A stretch of 64,000 nt of DNA from Membranipora membranacea. Its lineage: Eukaryota; Bryozoa; Gymnolaemata; Cheilostomatida; Membraniporidae. The DNA lies in NCBI GenBank assembly GCA_914767715.1, contig OU612066.1, positions 3,539,001-3,603,000 on the forward strand. The letters are read 5' to 3'. Below, piece after piece: positions 1-10,444 of the stretch (the first letter of the stretch is position 1; each line of letters starts with the position of its first letter). A program made the position numbers and the translations under genes. A model generated the notes under the pieces. It saw only the letters and a list, made by a program, of their open reading frames with translations, was not told the DNA's origin and did no database searches.

Positions 1-710
1 GGACATTGGCAAAGTAAAGACATGTAAGTCCCAGGGGCCCATGGCTTGAGCCTACGTCCTGGCCCACTATAACCCAAATAGTTGTCAATTCCGATTGTAT
101 GTTGTGTTATGTCCTTAGAATTATTCTAGTTCCCAGGTATGTTAGAAGATAAGGTTCAAAATTGTCTTGTACTGATTTCAAGCTGTAATGATGATCTTCT
201 ATTGTCCAGCTAAGCAGTAATTTTAGTGATAGCTTATTATTTAAAGTAGAGAGCATACAAAGCACATGCTTACTCTCTCGTGTTGTATCGAGCCAGCAAA
301 AATGAAAACGAGCCGAGCCACTGAAATTTCCCTAAATTCGGGTACGAGCCGGGTCGGGTCGAAAAGAGCGCGTGAATTGGATTTACATTACGACTTCATA
401 AGTCGATGTCCTACTCCTACACTGTCTTCAGATATCACAATTTAAAAGAATGATGGATATTCATCCACTAATCACTAGTGCAATTAGCTAATAGTACATG
501 TTAAGTTTGATTCAGTTTGTAATATATCATCTAGACATAATGAACTATGTTGAGACCAAGTTTCATCAAATTCTGTCCGGTATTTATGGAATTATAGATG
601 TCTGAAGAAAGCTTTATGTAGCGTTGTAAGCCGTTCATAATAATCACAGCAAAAGCATGACTAATAGCTATATGTTTTATCATCGTATATTCTCTATTTC
701 CGAAATCATC
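1..710. other. No gene recognised
   Basis: AT-rich sequence with stops in all frames and no recognisable protein or RNA. Confidence 0.5.
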
Positions 711-716
711 ATCTAA

Positions 717-781
717 AATCCATAGTCTAGTGGTTAAGATCGTGGACTGTAGTGCACTAGGTCTCAGGTTCGGGTGCACGC
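717..781 (+). repeat. tRNA-derived sequence (SINE head or dead tRNA)
   Basis: An internal RNA polymerase III A box (TAGTCTAGTGG, 723-733) fits the TRGYNNARNNGG consensus. It is followed 34 bases later by a weak B box (GGTTCGGGTGC, 767-777). Spacing and the TAGTGGTTAAGA D-arm resemble tRNA-Glu/Asp-like SINE heads. The acceptor stem does not pair, so a working tRNA is unlikely. Confidence 0.5.
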
Positions 782-789
782 AGTATTTT

Positions 790-2990
790 GACCATCACTC
801 TAGTAGTTGAGGATGTAGACCTCTGAACACGACCCGTCGACTCGACCCTGAATACAACATTATTACTCTCTGAAGTAAAGGTGTTGAAATTTAAATAAAA
901 GCTCACTCAGGCTAAACGAATGAATAAAATGACCCATGAGAAATGCTAATTATGGGAAACCATGTAATATAATGATGCTTTCAAACTGGAATTTTGCAAC
1001 GAATCGACAACATCAACTATCCCCTGTACGATATTGGGGAGAAGGAAATGGCCGGTTAGCAAAACTTATTGAATTGGGGCAAATTATTTAGTTCTTTAGA
1101 ACTTGAAAAAGACATTTTTGTAAGTAAGAGAAAACAAAGAAAAAAGAGGGCACTGTGAATATATTGCCTGCTATTTCTGTCTTTACCCGGCCTGATATAA
1201 ACATTCTTCACCCAATTCAAAGCTAAGCTATTATTTTACAGTAGGAGGAGGCTATCTACTCCAACACTCCCTGGACGTTATTACTTAATCAGAGGAGTTC
1301 AACCTCTGCAGCCGTACAATATCAAAATATTGATGTACCAGATATCATTGGCATCCCTACCCTACCTAAGTCCTGAGATCCCACTTCATCACTGCCCTAA
1401 TCTGCGACATTCTTCAGTTATACAGCTATCTATCTTCAGTTTCTCTTCTGTAATCATTACTAGCAAGAGGACAGTTCTTTGTAGGATCCACAAAGTTGCC
1501 AACTCTTAAATTGAAAGAACTGCTGCCTTTAGGAAATAAAACCACCCGGTGACCAAATCTTTTCTTAAGGCCTCTACGGGAATGTATAAGCTCATAAGGG
1601 GCGATTGAGAATTATGAAAAACTGAGTATTAGTGACCAGGCAATAAAATGTATAACTGATAGTTGGTACATGGGTCAATGATTAGAGTGTTAGTTAATTA
1701 GAGAAGTAATTATCTGGCTGAGGATTAAAAGAAATTACACATAGCAACTGAGTGACTTAATAATATTTGTCTGACCAGATTGTCTTCTTTGTTCGGTAGA
1801 ACTCCACTTCACGGAACCAGCATAACTTCTTGATGTACACAACTTTTCTCATGCTATGGTGTTGATGCTATTATTTATCAACAAAGCTAGGTTTTGATTA
1901 AAAAGTTGTTATTTCACCCTCTGTTTTAGTTGAGTCTTTTTAGAGTGCATATTGATAACATCTTAATATTCTCAGACACGTAGATAAAATTATATGTTCT
2001 TGCGATTCTAGAAGCCTTTTTGTTTGGAAAACACCTCTTTATTTCATGTTTGCTCTAGCTAGGGTACAATAGCTGAAGATGATTTTCCCATGGCCTAACA
2101 TGAATAGTAATAGTATACATACTTCACATGACTAGACACATCTCAAAAGTAGATTTGATATCTGTAAAATACCAATGAAAAAAAGCTATATGTCACATCA
2201 AAGATTTTGTGCTTTTTGTATGCCCATGTAAAATAGTTCAATTGAAATAGAGATCTTGGTACAAACTTTATTTATCGCAAACTTTTTTCACAATAGTATT
2301 TGTAAATTTTACATGGGGAGAAATCATGCTAAGAAATCATGCTAATAACACACACAATGAAGACATTTTAACTCCAATAAAGTATCTTGCTATAGTTGGC
2401 ATAGCTTGAAGCCTTCTACTCCCTTTCCACTGGGAAACTATCAACAGCTACAATAAAAAATACTGCCTTGCAACTGACACTCGTTGAAATTTCAGTATTT
2501 AAAAACTCATCTGATCTGATCTGATCCGAGGAACTGCGACTTTTGTTGATTGATGGGAGTTGTCTCATCATTAAGTATGGAAAGACGGCTGGAAGTTTCA
2601 CCGTTATGATTATAGTGAGCTCCAAAGTAAACATTTTGAACAAAAGGACGTAATTATTCATGATTTACCTTGAAGGCCTAGAAGACATACATATGTCTAC
2701 CGTTTATACCTGGCTTGAGATCAAGAAATACTGAAATGTCTATCTCAAATTCTGCTCTTTCTTTTGTACCTAATTTGTTTCAGATCTTATAGATAGTAGT
2801 TGTGTATGTAACTGCGAACCTGGCAAGCTCAGGTTTGAAGCATGGTACGTTGGCAACAGCCTCATGGTCTGTAAATAATGCCATCTTATGTGTGCTTAAT
2901 GCTCTGGTGTACTTTTCAAAAACGTGTCACTTAAAACTGTGATAATTTAGTATGATGTTCAAACTGTGGTAAGCGAAGCAAATGTTTTCA
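790..2990. other. No gene recognised
   Basis: AT-rich non-coding stretch. The only long open frame, on the minus strand at 2416-2661, has no family resemblance and no splice context. Upstream exons of the receptor-like gene at 2999 may lie here, but I could not place any. Confidence 0.4.
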
Positions 2991-2998
2991 CTTATCAG

Positions 2999-3844
2999 TA
3001 TTCTGTCTGCTGCCTAACCCTTATGCAATTGGACGTTACTTGCATTGGTCCATCTAAAACTAATATCACAGAAAATAGGATATTCAAAATTTACTGCGCT
3101 TGTGATGATGGAGAAGTTTGTGGCACAGCCATGGTGTTAAAAGAAATACCTAATCATTTGGGCCAACTTACATTTATCTCCCAAGAAGCAGAAGAGTCAC
3201 TTAGATGCTATGAAAGCGTCTGTCTCCACAATGGTCAAACGAGGGCAGGTAGACACCGATGGTCTAACGAGGGCAGGTAGACACCGATGCAGTGATTAAA
3301 AAACTATCATAATATAAGGATAAGCGGTGATTGATAATGATTGATAAATAAACAACTCAAATTGTTTTGAATGAGTGACCAGCAATTTGAATGAGTGACC
3401 AGCAATGAGAGGGAAAGGAATTAGACCAAGACATGTTTGTAAATCACTGGTATGGAAGAGATGATATCAAACATGATTTACATTTTCTATAATCCTGAAA
3501 CCCCTTATTCGGAGCATGGTATATTCTTTCTAGAGGATATTGTGGTGATAGGTTGTCATATATGCGGAGGCCAGATATCCTATGACAAAGGACATATTGG
3601 AAATAACTGGAAATCGTGAGATGATTTCCAGTCAAGGAAGTTTTGTCTTCCCCTCTTCGTTTTTAACTTTAGGATCCAATGTTATATTTGACCTGTCTTT
3701 AAAGGTCTGAGATGTATAGCTAAACCCATGGCTTCTTTCAAACCAGACAATACAGGTTTGTACATAGGGCTCGGTGTGGGACTAGCTGCATCGGCAATCA
3801 TTGCAGTAGCTTGTATTCTGTACATCAAGAAGAAATTGGTTTAA
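2999..3844 (+). CDS. 3' end of a possible single-pass membrane receptor (partial)
   Basis: Two exons can be joined: 2999-3248 and 3747-3844, ending at TAA. The first follows an acceptor (TTATCAG), reads through without a stop, holds eight cysteines and an N-linked glycosylation site (NIT), and ends at a GCAG|GTAGAC donor in phase 1. The second follows a pyrimidine-rich acceptor (CTTCTTTCAAACCAG). It completes the codon and encodes a single transmembrane helix, roughly GLGVGLAASAIIAVACILYI, followed by a short basic tail KKKLV. This is the usual end of a type I membrane protein. Exons encoding the signal peptide and the rest of the ectodomain were not found upstream. No domain family was recognised, so the ligand and role are unknown. 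The matching intron phase and the helix are the main support. A chance pairing is possible. Confidence 0.4.
3233..3288 (+). repeat. 28-bp tandem duplication covering a splice donor
   Basis: Two 28-bp units (3233-3260 and 3261-3288) differ by one base. Each contains GAGGGCAGGTAGAC, so the candidate donor of the upstream exon is duplicated. Only the first copy keeps frame with the transmembrane exon. Confidence 0.8.
3366..3405 (+). repeat. 20-bp tandem duplication
   Basis: Two identical, directly adjacent 20-bp units, beginning TTTGAATGAG. Confidence 0.9.
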
Positions 3845-4530
3845 AAAACGCACAGTGCTGGTCAGCCAGTGCTTCAACTGCGTGATTCTCCATCCCAATC
3901 ATGAGAGAAAAGCAGTGAACTGAATAACATAATGTCGGAATACGTCTGTCAAGGCTCAGCCACTACAATGTTGTGTATTTTATATGAAAACAAAAAAGAT
4001 GCCAAGGTCAGTTAGACGATGAACATATTGCATTATATCTAAGAGTAACTCTTTGATAATATGTAGTTACTGCATTGACAAACTTTGCGCAAGCTACGCT
4101 TTGTATGGGCCATTAATAGTGTTTATAGTACTAAATTGTTACAGCCTTTAATTTTGAACCTTTATGTTCTGCCTGTGTACTCATGTCTGCCATATGGGAT
4201 ATGGGTTCATAATTACAGAACTGATTACACCCTGTGTAAATATTATAGAAGAACATCAAAATTATTATCATTTAAAATAATGTGCTTTTAGCATACAGTC
4301 CAGTGACCCATCTCCATTAAACATCACTTTTAGGTTGATTGGAAATGTAGTAGTGTAACTGCTGCCAAGGGTGAATATATTTTTCACAGGTAGCCTTGGA
4401 GGCTTTTTCACAAAATAAATAAAGTTTACTGTGAATACAAATTCGATGATATTAGATTTTAGCACACGTGATACTAAGTTCAAACAGGACAGTCAGAGGT
4501 CTAAGTGATCTTTCTTTCCTGGTACCCGGC
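3845..4530. other. No gene recognised
   Basis: Probable 3' untranslated and intergenic sequence after the receptor-like exon. Short open frames at 4085-4291 (+) and 4268-4483 (-) have no recognisable content. Confidence 0.4.
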
Positions 4531-4990
4531 CATAATGCCATGGCCAAAATGCCATTGGGACAAAATGCCATTGCCATAATGCCATTGTCATAATGCCATG
4601 GCCATAATGCCATAGGTGAAAACACCACTGCACAATGTACCAATGCCAAAATACCAGTTGTACAAAACGCCAGTTGTGTCAAAATACCAGTGGATATAAA
4701 GCCAGATGTGTCAAAATACCAATGGATATAAAGCCAGATTGGACATAATACCATGCGGGACAACATACCATATCCCAAAATACCATTGCCAAAATGCCAA
4801 AATATATAACCAAAGGAGATCAAGCCACGTTGTACTTTTTTTTAGTCACATTACAGCTGCGGATTGCTCGATCAGAGTAGGGGGCGGTTCAGTTGGTTAG
4901 AGCCATCTCCTTCACTGTTCAAGTCTCGAAGTTTCTACATTTGAATTTTTTTCTCTTGGGGTAGTTGGGCCCCATTGTTCTGAAGGCTAG
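4531..4990 (+). repeat. TGCCA-rich interspersed repeat with tRNA-like segment, copy A
   Basis: About 270 bases consist of degenerate repeats of AATGCCA / ATACCA / AAGCCAG spaced 9-20 bases apart. A tRNA-like segment follows at about 4880-4940, with a D-arm GGTTCAGTTGGTTAGAGC and a T-loop-like GTTCAAGTCTCG. A nearly identical copy lies in the opposite orientation at 7883-8342. The open frame running through it on the minus strand reads IW, GIL and GFISTG-like periodic peptides. That is a by-product of the short repeat, not a protein. Confidence 0.7.
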
Positions 4991-5824
4991 TGTGTGTTGC
5001 AGAAATTGCAACCAAATATTGCGCCGTCAAGTCGCCAACTCTGTGGGTTATGGCAAGTTAATTGACTCTCTAAATTTGACAAACTTTATGTCTTGGCTTG
5101 AAGGGTTTTGACTGGTCTTTTCTGATGCTATTACCGGCGTCATGAAGGCTAGCATGATTGCACTCTGGCCCTACCCACACCTCCGGTATGAACTTTTTGA
5201 ACAAGCCTATGCAATTTCTTAACAAGGACCTCTCTCCTCGCTTGTTATTGGTTTTCATAAATTCAAGTTTGTTGGATCAAACGTTGTATTCAAGGTTTTT
5301 CAAAAATATGAGAACTGTGACCCCTGGTTTAATTCCCTTGATGTCACACAGAGTCCTATCTTGCTGTCACTTGCGTGGCCCCAGAACTCTAATTCTAGAT
5401 TCTGCTCAATGGCTGGAACGAGTGCTTGTATCATCATCAGGGTTAAATCTAATTCCTTTTTCAGGCTTCTAAAATGTTCATAGATAGTTATGCTGTTCCT
5501 CTTTCTTCTAAAAAAGTTCCGGAATATGAGCTGTTAATCTTCTGGTTAAAAATGTTAAAAATGAGGTCTCAAAAAGGTATGCTCATAGTTTATGACAAGA
5601 CAGTTGGTGATACACCATTCATTTATCAGAGGTAAATTGCTCTTCGTAATTGTTCAGTGCTAAAATTATTAGGATTGTCAGCAAAAAAATTTCAATTTAG
5701 ATCAGGTTATACATTTAAAAGGTCAACATTATAAATTATAAATAGTGCTGGCCGAGAACCGAACCCTAGGGAGCACCGATCATGACAGGCAGTAAACCGA
5801 CTTAATTCATTTACCAATACAAAC
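4991..5824. other. No gene recognised
   Basis: The overlapping open frames at 5070-5258 (-) and 5158-5472 (+) show no family features. The stretch sits between repeats and is probably decayed transposon sequence. Confidence 0.35.
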
Positions 5825-6330
5825 TGTTTTCTATTTAAAAGATATTTTGCCTACAGTCGCTATGAGGGGGATAATATCTGAAAAAAATATCTGTTTACTT
5901 ATTAGAACGCTGTGATTTATTGTATCAAAAGCTTTTGAAATATATAAAATTAAACCCTGGGTGATTCTTCCATCAATAAAATGGCCGTAAAGTTGTTCCA
6001 TTATAATATTGATTGTGTTAGTTGTACTGCGCCCATCTAATACCAAATTTGTTACAATGATTTTTAAATTTCCTCTATGGTTTTTGAATGCTTTTTGCTT
6101 ATTTTGTGAAGTTTAGTACCCTCTTTGGTGAGTGTTAATAACTGCTTAGTCATCCAAGGTTTCTTGATAGTAGGACGTTGATGCTTTCTGGCACTAATTT
6201 TGTTGCTGGCATTATCAATGCATGAGCTTGGTTTTCCATTGAAAGTTGGTGTCAGATATTTCTGTAACAATTTTGTTATTGTATAATTTCTTATAATAAC
6301 ACATAAATTTACTTTAGTTGTGTTCATCCG
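5825..6330 (-). mobile_element. LINE fragment (non-LTR retrotransposon, reverse transcriptase)
   Basis: The minus strand encodes two pieces of a LINE second open reading frame. At 6064-6327 the segment between endonuclease and polymerase reads KKPWMTKQLLTLTKE. At 5831-6046 a reverse-transcriptase core reads GRSTTNTINII then SKAFDTINHSVL. This matches the R-S-T-t and LSKAFDTINH motifs of Jockey/CR1-type polymerases. The catalytic-region D before LSKAFD is replaced by Y, the YADD box is missing and the two pieces lie in different frames with a large deletion between them. It is a dead, 5'- and 3'-truncated copy. Confidence 0.8.
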
Positions 6331-7441
6331 TAAGGAATTGTTGATCTGAAATGTTTAAATCTAAGGTGCACATTTTTATGTTCGGATTTAATAATAGTAA
6401 TAGATAATATAAAATAATTATTTTGGTTTCACAAATTCTGGTTCGGGATCTAATAAGAATATAAAAATATTGGCTTCAACTCAACTTGCTTTAGTCAAAA
6501 TTTTTTTCAGGATTCCTGTACGCCGACCTGCGCATCACAACACTGGTGGGTTATATTTTGGCATACATACCGGTATAGGAGAATTTTGTCCTACACTACA
6601 ATAGTCACACATTTCGTTATATTACTTAATTAATTTAATTTACACAAGTTTTGTTATAGTTTGTTATAAGTTTGTCAATATGTTTTCAAAATCATTTTTT
6701 AATTTGCCAATAGTTCTTAATTTTGTGGCAAAGGTTCTGTATAACAAGTTCTTTGCTGTGTATTACAGCTTAAATGCTTGTGCTATCTGAATGATTATTG
6801 TTAGATTTTCCATAGTAAATGGGACGTAATTGTGTGTCCTGTGCATTTTACGCAGTCCATTACAGGTGGAAGGCAACTTTGGTGGTTTATCGTAATTAAA
6901 CCAGTAAATTTTTGGGTTGAACATATAAAATTCTCAACATTCTTTTTAAATGGAATCAAAAGAAGTTACATTACATAACTATTTAAGAGAAACAAAAGCT
7001 CTGCATAGTAACACCACATTTTGACGAAACGGCTCTGTAGACTCTGTAGCTTTCATACCCTCGAGTAAAAAAACAAATTTTGTTGAATGTGTATATGGTC
7101 AGAAGAGATGTTAGAAACTTATCCATATCCATCATCATTTATACTAAATTTACAACATGAAATTCAAGTTGTGAACATCCTGTGAGTCACAAGCCCCTAT
7201 TAAATGGCTTTGCTGAATACTATGGCCATGGCCTACTGTGAAAGTTCATTTTGGGTGAACAGAGTTTTTCCTTCCTGTTAGTTGTAACTGTAACTTTTTA
7301 TACAACTAATAAACACAGAGATAACCTGCTCTATGTTCAATCATCGTAGTCTTATCAATGTCATTAGTAAGCATGAGTCTCTAGGGCAGCGATGAGTCAA
7401 GACTTGGCTTTCAAAAAAAAATTGGTAATAATCCAAAGTTA
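6331..7441. other. No gene recognised
   Basis: AT-rich sequence between two oppositely oriented LINE fragments. Nothing supportable is seen. Confidence 0.4.
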
Positions 7442-7852
7442 TTGTCATATTATTCTAATTTTTTTCCAGATTTAGAATACGATCATAGATTATCAGTCTT
7501 AGGCATCCCAAAACTCTGTGATTTTCTTTTTGATATCTCTTATTCACATTTTCTGCGTATAGTGAATAATGAATCACATCCTCTTTCTAGTGAACTACTT
7601 TTCAACAAGAATTCCAGAACATCCTCTCGAGCTATACAAATTTTTCGGCCAAACCTCTGCAGGACTGAAAGGCGGAGAATAGGCTTTTTTAATTTTTTCA
7701 TGACCTATCATGACAACGGTCTAGTATATAAATAATTTTTAGTGTGTTGTTTTTACTATGCCATACCATTGCTCGCATTCTGTACCATCTGTCATGATGA
7801 TTGAATGAATACAAATCAAATCAAAATCAAAATCAAATAAAAAAATCAAAAA
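7442..7852 (+). mobile_element. LINE 3' end with (AAATC)n-like tail
   Basis: An open frame at 7442-7735 resembles the C-terminal end of non-LTR retrotransposon polyproteins: a LGIPKLCDFLFD segment, a later RPNLCRTERRR and a short hydrophobic end. About 70 bases after its stop, a tail of imperfect CAAAT/CAAAAT repeats runs from about 7813 to 7850. Such a simple repeat is usual at the 3' end of CR1/RTE-type LINEs. The upstream part of the element is missing. Confidence 0.55.
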
Positions 7853-7882
7853 GAATGGTTGGGAAATATTTATTACAAGTTA

Positions 7883-8342
7883 CTAGCTCTCAGTTTGTGG
7901 ATCCCAACAAACCCCAGATATCATTGAAATTAAACGAAGAAACTTTGAGACTTGAACAGTGAAGGAGATGGCTCTAACCAACTGAACCACCCCCTACTAT
8001 GATCAAGCAACCCGCAGCTGTAATGTGACTAAAAAAAATTCAATGTGGCTTGATCTCCTTTGGTTATATATTTTGGCATTTTGGCAATGGTATTTTGGGA
8101 TATGGTATGTTGTCCCGCATGGTGTTATGTCCAATCTGGCTTTATATCCACTGGTATTTTGACACATCTGGCTTTATATCCACTGGTATTTTGACACAAC
8201 TGGCGTTTTGTACAACTGGTATTTTGGCATTGGTATATTGTGCAGTGGTGTTTTCACCTATGGCATTATGGCCATGGCATTATGACAATGGCATTATGGC
8301 AATGGCATTTTGTCCCAATGGCATTTTGGCCATGGCATTTTG
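7883..8342 (-). repeat. TGCCA-rich interspersed repeat with tRNA-like segment, copy B (inverted)
   Basis: Reverse complement of copy A at 4531-4990, with only scattered differences over the TGCCA core. The tRNA-like segment is at about 7939-7998. The two copies form a long inverted repeat with a loop of about 2.9 kb containing two LINE fragments. The plus-strand open frame 8050-8343 is the mirror of the periodic peptide in copy A and is not a gene. Confidence 0.75.
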
Positions 8343-8683
8343 ACACGGAATCTTCTTTCCTTGCTGGTACTCTACTCTTTGGGTCGAAAGCGGCCTGCTA
8401 AGCTGCGCCGAGAAGGATGCGGGAGGAGCGGCATAATGCCATCTTGTCTTTGAAAATTTGTGCAATATCTATACCAAATTATGCAAATCTATTCATGTTC
8501 AACATAACAGTTATGCAGAAATATAGATGTAATAGTATGATTGATTATTGATAAAATGATTGATACAAGTACTAAAAGAAATTTTCGCACAGTTTTTGCA
8601 CAGAATCCAGTGGGAACTGTTTTCTGTTCCCCTCTATACTTCATTGTGGGAACTCAGTTCTCACCAGTCCCCATTCACCTCTA
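8343..8683. other. No gene recognised
   Basis: Short spacer between the inverted repeat copy and the hAT-type miniature element. No coding features. Confidence 0.5.
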
Positions 8684-8691
8684 CCAACACC

Positions 8692-9165
8692 CAGTGGTGG
8701 AAATGGGCCTATACGGGCCTATACGGGCCTATACGGGCCTATACGGGCCTATACGGGCCTATACGGTGTATATGAAGTTCACATCAATGCCTATACACCT
8801 TCAATAAATGTATAGGCACTTATAACCTATCACTACTGTGCACTTTGTATGATTGGATAAGTTTGTTTATGTTGTATTGTAGGGTTTGTTTAATTTAACT
8901 TTACTGTTTGCTTCAGTCAAAACATGCTCTCAGATTTAGGCTCAAAAAATCGAAAAGATACACCAGAAACATTATAATTGGGGCACAAATATCAAAAAGA
9001 TTCACCGGGGAGAACACCCACCCCCCCCCACCGGGATGGCGCTGCGCCCTTTCCGAACCCACCCCGCAGCGGGCGCTGCGCCCACTTCACGGCCGACAAC
9101 GCTACGCGTGGGATTGATCTCCATATTGGTGTATAGGCACTTATTTTTTCCAATTTCCGCCACTG
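8692..9165. mobile_element. hAT-type miniature element with internal 10-bp minisatellite
   Basis: The left end CAGTGGTGGAAATGG and the right end (reverse complement) CAGTGGCGGAAATTGG are terminal inverted repeats starting with CAG. Subterminal copies of TGCCTATAC-type sequence lie at both ends. Flanks are CCAACACC (8684-8691) and GGAACACC (9166-9173), 6 of 8 bases alike, as expected for an aged 8-bp target duplication. Inside are about six head-to-tail copies of GGGCCTATAC (about 8705-8764) and a GC-rich hairpin-forming block (9010-9110, with GGCGCTGCGCC motifs) unlike the AT-rich surroundings. It has no transposase, so it is non-autonomous. Confidence 0.65.
8705..8764 (+). repeat. 10-bp minisatellite GGGCCTATAC
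   Basis: Six uninterrupted copies of GGGCCTATAC inside the miniature hAT-type element. Confidence 0.95.
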
Positions 9166-9173
9166 GGAACACC

Positions 9174-9955
9174 GACTGAGGAGAGCATGCCCCAAATTCC
9201 CTCTGGTTCAAATCAATGAATCAATTAATTGTTCAAATGCTAGATAATTTTTTTCTCAGACACTATGTTAGTTGTGCTCTCTTACCGTAGTACCACTCTT
9301 TATTGGAGTTGTCAACTCTTTGTCACAATTTATAATTATTCATTACCCACAATGCATCTCTCTTACGGCTTCCTTTTTATCAAACTTCATCAAGGTATGT
9401 TTTTCAGTTATTTCTCTAACAATTTATATCCACCATAAATCTTGCCAAAGACGTCACATCAACCAACAATAGGTTACTGATAGTATCCTTAGCATGTTCA
9501 TAGTGCTGCAAAATAAAAGTTTGATGTGAACTGTTGTTGGTTTATGAGATATGACCCCACCACTGGATAGGACTCATTCTGGCCGTAGCTGCTTGCTCGG
9601 TCACTTTTCCCAACTTATGATGTTCAAACAATGCAAACAGCCAGTGAATAAATTGTATCACAATATCTAAAGAATGTCATTGCATCAAATGAATTGATGC
9701 TAGCGGTGGTTGTGACTGTTTGATCTAAACCCAAGTAGTTGCAGGCCTGCAACAGCTCAACTGTCAGTCAGTGCTGTCTGGCACTCTGTGTCTGCTAGTA
9801 CTGGCTATAGTAACTCACCAGCCCAATGTGATGTGGTTGACAACCTTTCTACACTGCTCTCTACAAGCGAATGTACTGTGAACACGATTTACTGTGTCTG
9901 TGTTGGCCTCTATCCAATTTCACTTCATTTATGGCCAACCTTAGTAGTTGGTAGG
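9174..9955. other. No gene recognised
   Basis: One plus-strand frame is open from about 9745 to 9965 after an acceptor-like GTAGTTGCAG. It is rich in Ser, Thr and Cys but shows no recognisable domain. It could belong to the broken tail downstream. Confidence 0.3.
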
Positions 9956-10246
9956 CCTACTACTTGATAGACAAGCACAACATCAGCTTCAAATACAGTG
10001 CCTATCTTGTGCTACCACCCCAACCACGGATACATATTGGATATATACATACTACCACTCAATCTGCATATGCTGTGCTGAAAGATGGAAAATAAGAGGG
10101 GACTATCAACAAAGACAAGGGCAACTGAAGAATGTTACACTCAGCCAACATCTGCCTCTTTTAATGAGCTCACATACGAGGCGTTCACCAGTCTCCACCA
10201 GACCTACCATAATGTTTACGATGAGCTGAAACTATCTAGCATCTGA
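9956..10246 (+). pseudogene. Possible broken receptor tail with tyrosine motifs
   Basis: One plus frame is open up to a TAA at about 10096-10098, reading HNISFKYSAYLVLPPQPRIH and ending TTTQSAYAVLKDGK. A second frame, from ATG 10085 to TGA 10246, gives 53 residues with YTQP, YEAF, YHNV and YDEL. A single-base shift near 10085 would join the two into one tail with regularly spaced tyrosines. That layout is typical of cytoplasmic signalling tails that bind SH2 domains after phosphorylation. No transmembrane exon was found. It may be a pseudogene, a sequencing error in a real gene, or chance. Confidence 0.25.
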
Positions 10247-10444
10247 TAGAATAATTTTTCTACATCCTCACATGGTTCTGTACTTCAGACAGAATGGATG
10301 CGTCGTCTCACAAGAATATGCAGGCCTACAGTTATATGCGGTATTAATCAGGCAGACTTTCCAGCGTCAAAGCCCGTTCTTTTGAAGTTGCTGCTTGTTA
10401 AATTGCCATATTTTAAAGTATGACTGTTTTGTAGAGAAGAAAGG

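Noticed and set aside
4452-8343. Two 97-123-residue open frames with an IW/GIL periodic sequence, present twice
   Set aside because: They are mirror copies of a non-coding interspersed repeat made of TGCCA units. The periodicity explains the peptide.
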